Assembly (NCBI GenBank): GCA_036490515.1
Contig: DASXDU010000033.1
Coordinates: 222,575 to 286,574 of the forward strand
Length of the DNA stretch: 64,000 bases
From: Palsa-1150 sp036490515
GTDB taxonomy: Bacteria; Myxococcota_A; Polyangia; Polyangiales; Polyangiaceae
Direction of reading: 5' to 3'
Position numbers and translations under genes: made by a program. Below the pieces are notes generated by a model that was given only the letters and a program-made list of their open reading frames with translations, was not told the origin of the DNA and did no database searches. Positions 45,216 to 57,708 of this stretch are shown here, piece by piece. Numbering within the stretch: the first letter of the stretch is position 1; every line of letters starts with the position of its first letter.

Positions 45216-46607
45216 ATGGTGCGAAGCGGAAACGTGCGGGGACTCGGGACGGCGGCGGTGGCGGCTGCGATCGCGCTCGCGACGTGCGCTGCGCCGCGCG
45301 CCGCGCGCGCCGACGGGACGGGCGAGGCGAACGCGCCGAAGGCGGGAGGCCCGGCGTCGACGAAGGGGCAGGCAGTCGCCGTCGTGGTCGAGGGCGCGCA
45401 CGCCGACCAGGTGGCGGGGTGGATCGAGGACCGCGTCCGCGCGCCCGACACGCTCAAGGACGGGGACGTGTTCCGCGGCGTCCTCGGCGCGAAGGGCGCG
45501 CTCCCGCTCCGGCGTGCGGCCGACAGCGCGGTGCGCGACGTGGACCTCCTCGTGCGAACGCGCGCCGCCGCCAAGGAGGCGGGCATCGACCGCACGATCC
45601 TGGTGGACGTCCGCAAGACGCCGCATGCGACGCGCATCCACGTCTGGCACATCGATACGCAGACGGGCAGCGCGCTCGTCGACAGCGACGTCTCGCTCCC
45701 CCCGTCGGCCACCGCAATCGAGGAGAGCCGCGTCGTCCTCGCCCTCGCCCCGCGCCCGACAGCGTTGCCCGCGTCGGCGCCGGCGCCCGCGTCGGCGCCC
45801 GCGTCCGCACCCGCGCCTGCGCCCGCGCTCGTGCCCGCGCCTGTGCTGGATCCCCGCCCCGATCCCGATCGCGTCCTCTCCCCCTCTCCCCCTCCTCCGC
45901 CGGGGGCGACGCTCGCGCTCGAGGCGGCGCTCGGCATGGGGACCCGCCACTTCTCCTACGTCCAGCGCGTCACGCCCACGCTCCGCCCCTACGGTCTCGA
46001 CGCGGCGCCGCTCGTCAGCGTCTCCGGCGTCGTCTACCCGCTGGCGATCACGCGTGTCCCGGTCCTGCGCGACCTCGGCATCGAAGGGGACTTCGGCCGC
46101 GCGTTCGGCATTGCCTCCGAGGACTCGTCGGGAGCGCACGTGGGGACGACGTGGCAGACGTTCGACGTCGGAGTGACCGGGCGGGTCCCGCTCGTGAAGA
46201 CGTTCGTCGCGGATCTTCGCGCCGGGTACGGCGGCGACGACTTCCAGTTCACGCAGGCGCTCGCCGGGGGCAGCGCGAGCCTTCCGAGCGTGGCCTATCG
46301 CTTCGTGCGCGTGGGCGCCGACCTCCGCTACACGCTCGCGCGGTTCACCGCGTCGGCGGGGTTCGCGTATCTCGACGTCCTGAGCAGCGGATACACCGCG
46401 CAGCTCTTCCCGCACGGGACGGTGGGCGGGGTCGAGGCGGACGTGGGCCTCTCGTACGCGATCGCGAGTCACTGGTCGGCGTCGCTCCGCGGCGGCTACA
46501 CGCGCATGTTCTACAGCTTCAACCCCGTGCCCGGGGACGCCGCCGTCGCGGGCGGCGCGCTCGACGAGCAGGTGCGCGTCCTCGCGGGCGTCGCCTACCG
46601 GATGTGA
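45216..46607 (+). CDS. Outer-membrane beta-barrel-like exported protein
   Basis: 463 residues. Signal peptide ('AAVAAAIALATCAAPRAARAD'), an N-terminal helix/strand domain of about 150 residues, an Ala-Pro linker encoded by GC hexanucleotides (about 45775-45845) and a C-terminal domain (230-463) with many amphipathic strands ('ALEAALGMGTRHFSYVQRV', 'FVRVGADLRYTLARFTASAGF', 'WSASLRGGYTRMFYSFN') ending in a terminal strand 'VRVLAGVAYRM'. This fits an 8-12-stranded outer-membrane barrel. It lies 20 bases after the DUF1552 gene and is likely in its operon. Confidence 0.75.
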   Translation: MVRSGNVRGLGTAAVAAAIALATCAAPRAARADGTGEANAPKAGGPASTKGQAVAVVVEGAHADQVAGWIEDRVRAPDTLKDGDVFRGVLGAKGALPLRRAADSAVRDVDLLVRTRAAAKEAGIDRTILVDVRKTPHATRIHVWHIDTQTGSALVDSDVSLPPSATAIEESRVVLALAPRPTALPASAPAPASAPASAPAPAPALVPAPVLDPRPDPDRVLSPSPPPPPGATLALEAALGMGTRHFSYVQRVTPTLRPYGLDAAPLVSVSGVVYPLAITRVPVLRDLGIEGDFGRAFGIASEDSSGAHVGTTWQTFDVGVTGRVPLVKTFVADLRAGYGGDDFQFTQALAGGSASLPSVAYRFVRVGADLRYTLARFTASAGFAYLDVLSSGYTAQLFPHGTVGGVEADVGLSYAIASHWSASLRGGYTRMFYSFNPVPGDAAVAGGALDEQVRVLAGVAYRM

Positions 46608-46618
46608 GGAGAACAGCC

Positions 46619-47674
46619 ATGCACGCCTCCGCCCTTCGCCACCATGCGGCTGCCCTGGCGGCCACCGTCGTCGCGGCTCTCGCGTGGTCAGGCTGCGCTG
46701 GGACGCTGACCGATCCCGCCGCGTTCACGGACTCCCCCGCCGAGGCGGGCGCAGGGGAGGACGCCGCGGCAGGGCCCGAAGCATCCGACGACTCGGCGGT
46801 CGGCGGTTGCCAGGACGTGCCGTCGCTCTTCGCGGCGAGCTGCGCGGGCACTGGCTGCCACGACTCGGTCAGCAAGGCGCAGGCGCTCGACCTCGTCTCG
46901 CCGGGCGTCGCGTCGCGCCTGGTTGGCGTGCACGCCACCGAGGGCGCGGGGCTGCTCATCGATCCCAGCAATCCATCGGCCAGCGTCGTCTACACGAAGC
47001 TCCTCGCCAGCCCGCCGTTCGGCGCCCGGATGCCCACCGGCTCGACGCTCGACGACGCCACGATCGGGTGCGTCTACGACTGGGTCGCGGCGCAGGCGAA
47101 CCTCGCGGCGCCCGGAGGGACGGACGGAGGAACGGGGACGCCCGTCGACGCGGGGCACGCGGAGGGCGGTCCGGACGGCGGGAGCGTCGCACCGTTCTCG
47201 GTCATCCGTGTTGCCGCCGGGCAGACCGCGAACGTCACGGACGCGCAGGGCCAGACCTGGACCGCAGACACGGGCTACACGGGGGGCACGGCGGACGTGG
47301 AGACGACGCAGGTGTCGATCGCGGGGACCGATGCGCCGGTGCTCTACAACGGACAGCGCTACGGCAACCCGAGCTTCAGCTACGCGTTCACCGTCCCGAA
47401 CGGGACCTACACCGTCACGCTCAAGTACGCGGAGCTCTTCGTCACGGGCCCGGGGATGCGCCTCTTCGACGTGGCGGTGAACGGGACGACGGTGGCGACC
47501 GCGTTCGACATCTATGCGACCGCCGGGGCCATGAACACCGCGATCGACGAGAGCTACCCGGTCACCGTGACGAACGGGACGATCCAGGTCGCCTTCACCC
47601 AGGGGAGCGTCCAGTTCCCCAAGGTGGACGCGATCGCGGTCACGCAGGGCTCGCCGGGGGACGCGGGCCCGTGA
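46619..47674 (+). CDS. Malectin-domain lipoprotein with cysteine motif
   Basis: 351 residues. Lipobox 'ALAWSGCAGTL' (about residue 26). A cysteine-containing region follows: 'FAASCAGTGCHDSVSKAQALDL', a C-x4-CH motif reminiscent of cytochrome-like modules but with the wrong spacing for heme c. A Gly/Asp linker leads to a malectin-like domain (190-345): 'FTVPNGTYTVTLKYAELF', 'FDVAVNGTTVATAFDIYATAG', which binds carbohydrate in related proteins. It is the last gene of the DUF1592 operon and overlaps the convergent methyltransferase gene by 35 bases. Confidence 0.8.
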   Translation: MHASALRHHAAALAATVVAALAWSGCAGTLTDPAAFTDSPAEAGAGEDAAAGPEASDDSAVGGCQDVPSLFAASCAGTGCHDSVSKAQALDLVSPGVASRLVGVHATEGAGLLIDPSNPSASVVYTKLLASPPFGARMPTGSTLDDATIGCVYDWVAAQANLAAPGGTDGGTGTPVDAGHAEGGPDGGSVAPFSVIRVAAGQTANVTDAQGQTWTADTGYTGGTADVETTQVSIAGTDAPVLYNGQRYGNPSFSYAFTVPNGTYTVTLKYAELFVTGPGMRLFDVAVNGTTVATAFDIYATAGAMNTAIDESYPVTVTNGTIQVAFTQGSVQFPKVDAIAVTQGSPGDAGP

Positions 47675-48560
47675 AGGGCTGCGTCGCGTCGCGGCGAAGG
47701 ACGAAGCCGCGGTAGGTCGCGACGCGCTCGGGGTGGAGCGGGATGTCGCATCTCTTGTCGGGCGTGGACCACTCGTCGACGAGGCGATAGCCCGAGCGCC
47801 GCACGCTCGCGAGGAACGTCTCCTCGTTGGTGACGACGTAGGGGCAGATGGCCGTGCCGATGTTGTTCAACGTGTAGAACGTGCCGCCCGCGGTCGTGGG
47901 CAGCAGGTTGAGGAGGACGTGCTGCGGCGGGCTGGCGAGGCCGGCCAGCAGCTCGCCGAGGAACCCGGCGGGCAGGTACTGAAGGACGCCCGACGCGAAG
48001 AGGACGTCGGCGCCGTCCGCGTCCTCGTGGCGGCTCGTGAAGGTGAGTCCGCTGGGATGCCGCACGGCGGCGAGGCGCCTTCCCGCCTCGACCACGGCAG
48101 GGACGTCGCACACGGTCCACGCGAGCTCGGAGAGCCCGTCGAGGTACGGCTCGTACGCGTACCGGGCGATCCCGACGTGTCCGCCGAGGTCGAACACCCG
48201 CGTCGCGCCGGGCAGCACTGCATTGAGCCAGTAAAGGACGGGATAGTCGTGCGGGTACACCCGCTCGGTGCGCTCGCGGTAGAGCTCCGCCGACGCCGCG
48301 TTGTCGTAGCTCGCGGGCATCGCCTCGGGTGCCGCCGCACGCGCGGCTTCGGGCGACGGGTACACGCCGAAAAAGGGGTTGCCGGCAACGCGTCCCTCCC
48401 GAAACGCGCGTGCGGCGATCCGCTCGCGCACGCCCCGGATCGCCGGGCCGTGCAGCGCGCTCTTCACGAGCGACTTGCCATTGCGCTTCGCGGTGCGGGC
48501 CAGCGAGCGGAGGAGACGTTCGGGGACCATCGTGCGCATGCGTGAGAAGCTCGAGAGCAA
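47640..48560 (-). CDS. Putative methyltransferase, LIC12133 family
   Basis: 306 residues. N terminus 'GNPFFGVYPSPEAARAAAPEA' and 'RTERVYPHDYPVLYWLNAVL' match the pattern of the TIGR04325 (LIC12133) family, which occurs in lipopolysaccharide or polysaccharide gene sets. An AdoMet-binding-like strand-loop 'RVFDLGGHVGIARYAY' and 'DVLFASGVLQYLPAGFLGELL' follow. Substrate unknown. Several in-frame ATGs (48560, 48539, 48530) make the start uncertain. It is 41 bases downstream of the glycosyltransferase-like gene and in the same direction, consistent with a surface-glycan role. Confidence 0.75.
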   Translation of the reverse strand: MLSSFSRMRTMVPERLLRSLARTAKRNGKSLVKSALHGPAIRGVRERIAARAFREGRVAGNPFFGVYPSPEAARAAAPEAMPASYDNAASAELYRERTERVYPHDYPVLYWLNAVLPGATRVFDLGGHVGIARYAYEPYLDGLSELAWTVCDVPAVVEAGRRLAAVRHPSGLTFTSRHEDADGADVLFASGVLQYLPAGFLGELLAGLASPPQHVLLNLLPTTAGGTFYTLNNIGTAICPYVVTNEETFLASVRRSGYRLVDEWSTPDKRCDIPLHPERVATYRGFVLRRDATQPFTGPRPPASPA

Positions 48561-48601
48561 GCCTCGTTCCCGCCGCCTCGGGTCCTGCGCCGCTGCGTCG
48601 C

Positions 48602-50215
48602 TCAGCGTCCTCGTCTCTTGAAGAGCTGCATGTCACCGATGCGGACGTCCGGCTCGTACTCCGCGTGGAGCGCCTCGAGTACCTCCGGGGCGAGCGTCGG
48701 CATGCTCTGCTCGTCGGAGGACGGCGTGAGGTCCCGCTCCGAGACGGCGAAGTAGGCCGCGTCCGGCTCGTTCATGTGCGCGACGAGCGCCTCTCGGTAT
48801 CCCGTGCGCCGCGCTTCCGACCCCCAGACGGTGAACGCCTGCGCGACCGTGATGGAGCCGATCGCGCGGCGGTCGGCGAGGGTGTTCACGAGCGGGTCGC
48901 TCCAGACCAGGATCTCGTCGGTCGGCCGGGTGTGCTCGTCGAGGTAGCGGGCGATCGCGACGTCGCGCGGGACGGAGAACGAAAAGTTCGACGCCGGGCC
49001 GTAGAAGACGTTCACGTCGTAGGCGCCACGGTACTGGGCCAGCGTGGACCGGCCCGTCACGAGCTTCGCCCACCGAGCGACGTCGACGAGAGGCTCGTGT
49101 GCCGCGAGCTTGAGCGCCGCGAAGGCCGTCACCACGAAGAGCCAGCGCCCGGGCAGCACGTCGATGCCGCGCCCGTTCCACGCCCGCGCGAGGCCGATGC
49201 CCGCGAGGAACCCAATCGCCTGGAAGAGCGGGTGCCACGAATAGTTGTGGAGGAAGAACTTGCGCTGCATCGCGATGGCGCCGACCGAGACGACCGCCCA
49301 GAGGACGAGGATCAGGCCCGCGCGAGGCCGTTCGCGCACCACGAAGGCGCCGCCGAGCGTGGCGGCGGGGAGGACGACGGCGAGCACGGGAAGGCTCGTC
49401 GGCAGGCCGATGGCGACCTGGATGACCTTGGAGAGAGGCAGCGTGCCCGATGCCTCGCTCGAGCGCTCCATGTTGTACCGGAGGTACACGTCGATCATCG
49501 CGCCGAGCGCGCCGTGGGCGGCGAACCAGACGACGGCGAGCACGATGGGAAGCGCGAAGCCAGCGGCACCGGCGGCGGATGCGACGAGGGCGCGGCGGAC
49601 GCCGTCCCTTCCGTCGGCGCGCGACGGCCAGAGGGCGCACGCGACGAGCGCCAGGTAGACGAGGTAGAGCGGCTTGAGGAGGCAGCACGCCCCGAGGATC
49701 GCCCCGGCGAGCGCCGCGTTCCGCGCGGAGGCTTGGCCCGGGGCGACGAGCAAGCTGACGACGACGACGATGCCGCAGGCGGCCCAGTCGTCGGGCTGGG
49801 CTGTGTACCAGTTGCCGAAGCTCGCGAAGGCGATGACGAGCGCGAGCATGGTGCACCACGCCGCGCGTCGGCTGATGAACTGGGAGGCGACGCGCACGCC
49901 CGCGAAGCTGGCCGCCGCGAGGAGCGCCAGATCGAGCGCGCGCAGACCCCACATCTGCCGGCCGAGGACGAGGTCGAGGGCGGCGACGACGTAGTAGGTG
50001 AGGGGCCCCTTGAAGTCGAGCGCGTCCCGGTAGGGCAGGCCGCCGCGGACGATCGTGTCGCCCACGTAGCCGAACATCCCGTGGTCCCAGCCGTAGGGCA
50101 GCCACAGCGACGAGAGCGCCCACGCCCCCGCGATCGCAGCGAGCCCCACGGTGAAGACGCGCGCGAGAAGCTCCTCGCGGGCCGGAGTGAGCCAGGGCAT
50201 CGAGCCGTCGGACAT
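48602..50215 (-). CDS. Integral-membrane glycosyltransferase-like protein (GT-C type)
   Basis: 537 residues with about 11 hydrophobic segments in the first 380 and a soluble C-terminal part. An early periplasmic loop reads 'YGWDHGMFGYVGDTIVRGGLPYRDALDFKGPLTYY' (in parts): a 'DHG...G..PYRD..D.KGP' pattern typical of GT39/ArnT-like lipid-linked sugar transferases. The invariant Asp of such enzymes would be in 'WDHGMF'. The C-terminal domain ('DEILVWSDPLVNTLADRRAIG') is typical too. It would add a sugar from a polyprenyl donor to a surface molecule. Divergent from dnaE with 57 bases between starts. Confidence 0.78.
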   Translation of the reverse strand: MSDGSMPWLTPAREELLARVFTVGLAAIAGAWALSSLWLPYGWDHGMFGYVGDTIVRGGLPYRDALDFKGPLTYYVVAALDLVLGRQMWGLRALDLALLAAASFAGVRVASQFISRRAAWCTMLALVIAFASFGNWYTAQPDDWAACGIVVVVSLLVAPGQASARNAALAGAILGACCLLKPLYLVYLALVACALWPSRADGRDGVRRALVASAAGAAGFALPIVLAVVWFAAHGALGAMIDVYLRYNMERSSEASGTLPLSKVIQVAIGLPTSLPVLAVVLPAATLGGAFVVRERPRAGLILVLWAVVSVGAIAMQRKFFLHNYSWHPLFQAIGFLAGIGLARAWNGRGIDVLPGRWLFVVTAFAALKLAAHEPLVDVARWAKLVTGRSTLAQYRGAYDVNVFYGPASNFSFSVPRDVAIARYLDEHTRPTDEILVWSDPLVNTLADRRAIGSITVAQAFTVWGSEARRTGYREALVAHMNEPDAAYFAVSERDLTPSSDEQSMPTLAPEVLEALHAEYEPDVRIGDMQLFKRRGR

Positions 50216-50272
50216 CGGGGCCGCGCATACTACCTCTCTCTTGCGTCCCCGGCGCAGCGCCGGTAGCCGTCC

Positions 50273-53848
<3,576 letters not shown>

Positions 53849-53875
53849 GCCCCGCCCCGTGAGGACCGGCGGGGC
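53849..53875 (+). terminator. Hairpin after dnaE
   Basis: A perfect 8-base GC stem GCCCCGCC/GGCGGGGC with an 11-base loop, starting at the base after the dnaE stop codon. No T-run follows. It may terminate or stabilise the dnaE message. Confidence 0.5.
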
Positions 53876-53956
53876 GCGCCGCCGCGGGCACGTCATCGCC
53901 GACGCGTGATCCAGGCTCCGGTGGTGCGGCACGCGCGCTGCATCGACGCACGGCCG

Positions 53957-54688
53957 ATGCACCCGCGCCTCCCTGCGCTCGCCGCCGTCGCGCTGCTCTT
54001 CGCCGTCGTCTCGGCGCGCGCGGACGACCCGCCCGCGACCGATCTGCCCCCGCTCCCCGAGCTCGTGCCCCTCGCCACTCTCAGGGAGCTTGCCCCCCTC
54101 GACGCTTCGTCGTCTCTTTCGCCCACGCCCACGCCCACGCCCACGCCCACGCCCACGCCCGCGCCCGCGCCCGCGCCTGTGCCCTCGGGCCTCGTTCACC
54201 TCGTCGGTACCCCGTCCGCCACGCTCGGCCAGTACGACGAGTACGCGCGGCCGATCGCCGCCTTCGCCATCGACGCGGCTCCCGTGACGGCCTCGAGCTA
54301 TTCCCGCTGCGTCGCCGCGGGCGGCTGCACGTCTCCCGCGTGCGACGCTGCGGGTTCCTCGTCGCCCGCTTCTTCGTCCCGGGTCACCTGCGTCGACTTC
54401 GCGCAGGCGAGCGCGTACTGCGCCTTCGTCGGAGGGCGGCTCCCGACCGAAGAAGAGTGGGAGCACGCCGCGCGCGAATCGCGCGCGCTTGGCATGCGCG
54501 ACACGGACGACGCCGCCGAGTGGACGTCGAGCCCGTACTGCTACTTCTGCGGCCGCAACGACGAGGTGGTGCGCGGCGGCCCTGCACGCAACCCCGGGCT
54601 CCGCGGCTGGCGTTCGCCCGACGCGCACGAGCGAGACGTGGGCTTCCGCTGCGCGCGCGACGACGCGCAGGCCCCGGTCACTCGGTGA
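53957..54688 (+). CDS. Exported formylglycine-generating-enzyme-like (SUMF1) domain protein
   Basis: 243 residues. Signal peptide ('RLPALAAVALLFAVVSARAD'), a linker of Thr-Pro and Ala-Pro repeats encoded by CACGCC and CGCGCC hexanucleotides (54121-54180), then a C-terminal domain (about 80-235): 'IDAAPVTASSYSRCVAAGGC', 'CVDFAQASAYCAFVGGRLPTEEEWEHAAR', 'RGGPARNPGLRGW', 'RDVGFRCARD'. These are FGE-sulfatase/SUMF1 fold motifs. The domain is short, missing the middle loop region that carries the two catalytic Cys and calcium sites in true enzymes, so it is probably non-catalytic. It overlaps the convergent kinase gene by 11 bases. Confidence 0.75.
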   Translation: MHPRLPALAAVALLFAVVSARADDPPATDLPPLPELVPLATLRELAPLDASSSLSPTPTPTPTPTPTPAPAPAPVPSGLVHLVGTPSATLGQYDEYARPIAAFAIDAAPVTASSYSRCVAAGGCTSPACDAAGSSSPASSSRVTCVDFAQASAYCAFVGGRLPTEEEWEHAARESRALGMRDTDDAAEWTSSPYCYFCGRNDEVVRGGPARNPGLRGWRSPDAHERDVGFRCARDDAQAPVTR

Positions 54689-56531
54689 TCTCGATGAGCT
54701 CCACTTCGCTCTCGTCGCGGGACGACGTACCCCAGGGGAGCGCGGCGAGGAGCGTCTGCGCGTGCACCCGGAGCGAAGGATCGAGCGCTCCCTTCGCGGC
54801 GTGGCGGAGCGCTTCGGCCATCTCGAGGGCCGTCGCGAAGCGGTCGCCCGGGTCCTTGGCCATCGCGATGGCGAGAACCATCTCGACGTCGGCCGGGAGG
54901 CCAGGAACGAGCTGGGACGGGCGCGCCGGGCTGCGGTAGACGACCTGGTAGAGGATCTGCGGCGTGTCGGGCCCGGAGAACGGGGGCTGGCCCGTGAGGG
55001 CGCGGTAGACGACGGCGCCGAAGGAGAAGACGTCGCTCCGGTGTGTGACCTCCGTGCCACCCGCCGCCTGCTCCGGCGACATGTAGCCGGGGGTCCCGAC
55101 GATCATGTCGAGCGTGAGGGTGCCGCTCGTCCCGGCCATCCGCGAGACGCCGAAGTCGAGGATCTTCCAGACGGGTGCCGCGGCGTGCTGCTGCGCGAGA
55201 AAGAGGTTCTGCGGCTTGAGGTCGCGGTGGACGATGCCGGCCTTGCGCGCGGACTCGAGGGCGCCGGCGACGTGATCGGCGAGGGCGGCGGCCTCGTCGA
55301 GCGGAAGGGCGCCGCGCTGCCGGAGATGCCACCCCAGGTCGTGCCCGCGGAGGAGCTCCATCGCGATGTACGGCGCGCCGTTCGACGCGAGCTTTCCCAC
55401 CTCGTACACGCGCACGACGTTGGGGCCGACGAGCTGGGACGCCGCCTCTCCCTCGCGCAAGAACCTCGTCACGAGCAGGTCGTCACCCAGCATGTTGGTC
55501 TGGAGGAGCTTGATGGCCGCGTCCTCGCCCGTGTCGGTGTCCGTGCCCGCGTACACCTCGCCCATGGCGCCCCGCGCGATGAGGTGCCGGATGGCGTATC
55601 GGCCGGCCATGAGGCCCGTGTACGGCCCCGCGCGCCCCGCGGCCATCCGCATGAGAAAGTCGAGGTCCCGGTTGGCCTCCTCGAGCTGCGCCTCGCGGGT
55701 GCGCATCTCGCGCATGGCCCTGGCGGCGCGGTCGAGGGCGTCGAGGGTCGCGCGCCGCGTGATACGCGCCTGCCACGCCGCCAGGCCCATGACGAGCGGC
55801 ACGAGCAGGCACGCGGCGAAGCGGGGAGCGGCGGCGATGGCGCGCGCGGACGCCAGGCCGTCGTCCGGCAGAACGCCTGCGGCCACGAGGACAGCGAGGA
55901 GCGTGTAGCCGCCGCCCGCCGCCGCGGGCACCCCGAAGGCGGCGACGGGATCGTCGCTCATGGCGAAGAACGAGACGCCGAGGACGACGAGCATCGGTGC
56001 CGGCGAGAGCACGCCGAGGTACCACGAGACGACGACCGCCGCGGCGGCCGCGACGCTGCCGAAGAGCCGGGCCACGCCCGGCGAGTAGTCGATGGGGTGC
56101 CGCGCCAGGACCCAGGTGCGGATGGCGACCGCCCCGAGCGCGACGAGCGACACCGAGTAGAGGACGCGCAACCAGAGGGCGCCGCCGAGGACCCACCCGG
56201 CGGCGAGCCCCGCGGGACAGAGGACGACCACCACCCGGGCGAAGCCCTGCGCCCGCGCGGCATCCTGGCGACGAAGGGCGAGCTCGGAGCCGTGCGTGAT
56301 CGAAGCCTCGAGATCGTCGGGGGTCTCCGGCGGGGGTACCCGCTCGACCGGGAGCTCGGCAGGCACCGGTGCGGCGATCGGCGCCAGCGCGCTCGACGCG
56401 TCCAGGGCGCTCGGGACGCCCGGCGCGCTCGACATGCTCGGCATGCTCGAGCGGTCGGCGCGGGGGAGCGTCACCTCCTCGAGCGGGGAGGCGTCGGGCG
56501 CGGGCCTGGAAGCGTCTCCGGGAGCCCCCAC
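54678..56531 (-). CDS. Ser/Thr protein kinase with N-terminal membrane domain
   Basis: 617 residues from GTG 56531; the frame is open to a TTG at 56561, and no clear ribosome site decides the start. After a disordered N terminus come about six hydrophobic segments (about 95-250) and a short coiled helix ('RAMREMRTREAQLEEANRDL'), then a C-terminal kinase domain (about 315-575): 'LIARGAMGEVYAGTD', 'DAAIKLLQ', 'IVHRDLKPQNLFL', 'KILDFGVSRM', 'GTPGYMSPEQAAGG'. The membrane part is at the N terminus, opposite to the kinase at 2656. A PP2C phosphatase is divergently encoded 65 bases away, a plausible counter-acting pair. Confidence 0.88.
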   Translation of the reverse strand: MGAPGDASRPAPDASPLEEVTLPRADRSSMPSMSSAPGVPSALDASSALAPIAAPVPAELPVERVPPPETPDDLEASITHGSELALRRQDAARAQGFARVVVVLCPAGLAAGWVLGGALWLRVLYSVSLVALGAVAIRTWVLARHPIDYSPGVARLFGSVAAAAAVVVSWYLGVLSPAPMLVVLGVSFFAMSDDPVAAFGVPAAAGGGYTLLAVLVAAGVLPDDGLASARAIAAAPRFAACLLVPLVMGLAAWQARITRRATLDALDRAARAMREMRTREAQLEEANRDLDFLMRMAAGRAGPYTGLMAGRYAIRHLIARGAMGEVYAGTDTDTGEDAAIKLLQTNMLGDDLLVTRFLREGEAASQLVGPNVVRVYEVGKLASNGAPYIAMELLRGHDLGWHLRQRGALPLDEAAALADHVAGALESARKAGIVHRDLKPQNLFLAQQHAAAPVWKILDFGVSRMAGTSGTLTLDMIVGTPGYMSPEQAAGGTEVTHRSDVFSFGAVVYRALTGQPPFSGPDTPQILYQVVYRSPARPSQLVPGLPADVEMVLAIAMAKDPGDRFATALEMAEALRHAAKGALDPSLRVHAQTLLAALPWGTSSRDESEVELIEITE

Positions 56532-56596
56532 GATGAAGGACGTAGTAGCACATGCCCGCAACCGGAGCGGGCGCGGAACTCCTGTACTATCGCCCC

Positions 56597-57682
56597 ATGA
56601 GCGACGATCCCGTGATCGTGACGCATGCCCTCCTGCCCGTGGCCGCGGGGGCGACCGACATCGGCCAGCGCGATCACAACGAAGACCACGTGCTCCTCCG
56701 AGCGGAGCTGGGGCTGTTTCTCCTGGCCGACGGCGCGGGTGGGCACAACGCCGGCAACGTGGCGAGCGCCCTGGCGACGACCACCGTCGCCAACGTCTTC
56801 GAGACGAGCGCCACGTCTCTCGAAGACCGGCCCGAGATCGACGCGTTTGGCCTCTGGACCATGGCGCGCCGGCTCGCGACGGCCATCCAGCGAGCCAACG
56901 TCGAGGTCATCGACATCGCGAAGAAGACCGAGAAGTACCAGGGCATGGGCACGACGATCGTCGCGCTCGCGTTCTCCGCGGACGGCGACATCGTGCACGT
57001 CGCGCACGTCGGCGACAGCAGGTGCTACCGGCTGCGCGGAGGGTTCCTCGAGGCGCTGACGGTGGACCACTCGCTCGTGAACGACGTGCTCGAGACCCAT
57101 CCGGACGTCGACGACACGCTGCTCGGCAAGATGCCGAGGCACGTCGTCACGCGCGCGCTCGGGATGGAGGAGAGCGTGAGGGTCTCGGTGCGGTCGCTCC
57201 GCGCCATGGCGGGAGACGTCTATCTCCTCTGCTCCGACGGCCTGAGCGACTCGCTGGACGACGGCGTCATCGAGGAGGTGCTCGGCGACGCGCACAGCCC
57301 CGACGACCACGTGAAGCTCCTCATCGGGCGCGCGCTTCGCGCCGGCGCGCAGGACAACGTCGCCGCCGTCGTCGTCGCGTGCGAGGAGACCGAGGTCGTC
57401 CCGAAGCGGAGGCCCTCCGCGCGCCCCGCGCCGCCGCTGCCCCCCACGCGCCGCCCCATGGGCTCGGCGCCGGAGATCATCATCGTCGGAGTGGAGTCGC
57501 GCATCGTGCCGTCGGACAGCGCGACCGCCGGCTTGCTCGACGCGCTCGGGCGGTTCGCGCGACTCAAGCAGCAAAGCGTCCCCGAGGTGAGCCACCCGAA
57601 GCCGGCCCGCTGCAAGGACTGCGGCCAGCCGCTCGAGGCCGGGCGCACCGAGTGCCCGACGTGCGGTGCGTCGGTGACGTGA
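56597..57682 (+). CDS. PP2C-type protein phosphatase with C-terminal zinc ribbon
   Basis: 361 residues from ATG 56597. PP2C motifs: 'IGQRDHNEDHVLL' (about 20-32), 'FLLADGAGGHNAGNVAS' (about 40-56), 'QGMGTTIVAL', 'AHVGDSRCYRLRGG', 'LLCSDGLSDSL', 'AQDNVAAVVVA'. The metal-binding Asp residues in RDHNEDH, ADGAGG, SDGLSD and QDN are present. The C terminus (about 335-358) has a zinc-ribbon pair 'CKDCGQPLEAGRTECPTCG', unusual for the family. It is divergent from a Ser/Thr kinase gene, so it probably reverses phosphorylation by that or other kinases. Confidence 0.92.
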   Translation: MSDDPVIVTHALLPVAAGATDIGQRDHNEDHVLLRAELGLFLLADGAGGHNAGNVASALATTTVANVFETSATSLEDRPEIDAFGLWTMARRLATAIQRANVEVIDIAKKTEKYQGMGTTIVALAFSADGDIVHVAHVGDSRCYRLRGGFLEALTVDHSLVNDVLETHPDVDDTLLGKMPRHVVTRALGMEESVRVSVRSLRAMAGDVYLLCSDGLSDSLDDGVIEEVLGDAHSPDDHVKLLIGRALRAGAQDNVAAVVVACEETEVVPKRRPSARPAPPLPPTRRPMGSAPEIIIVGVESRIVPSDSATAGLLDALGRFARLKQQSVPEVSHPKPARCKDCGQPLEAGRTECPTCGASVT

Positions 57683-57708
57683 GTCGGGCTCCGAGCTCGC
57701 CGGTTCGA

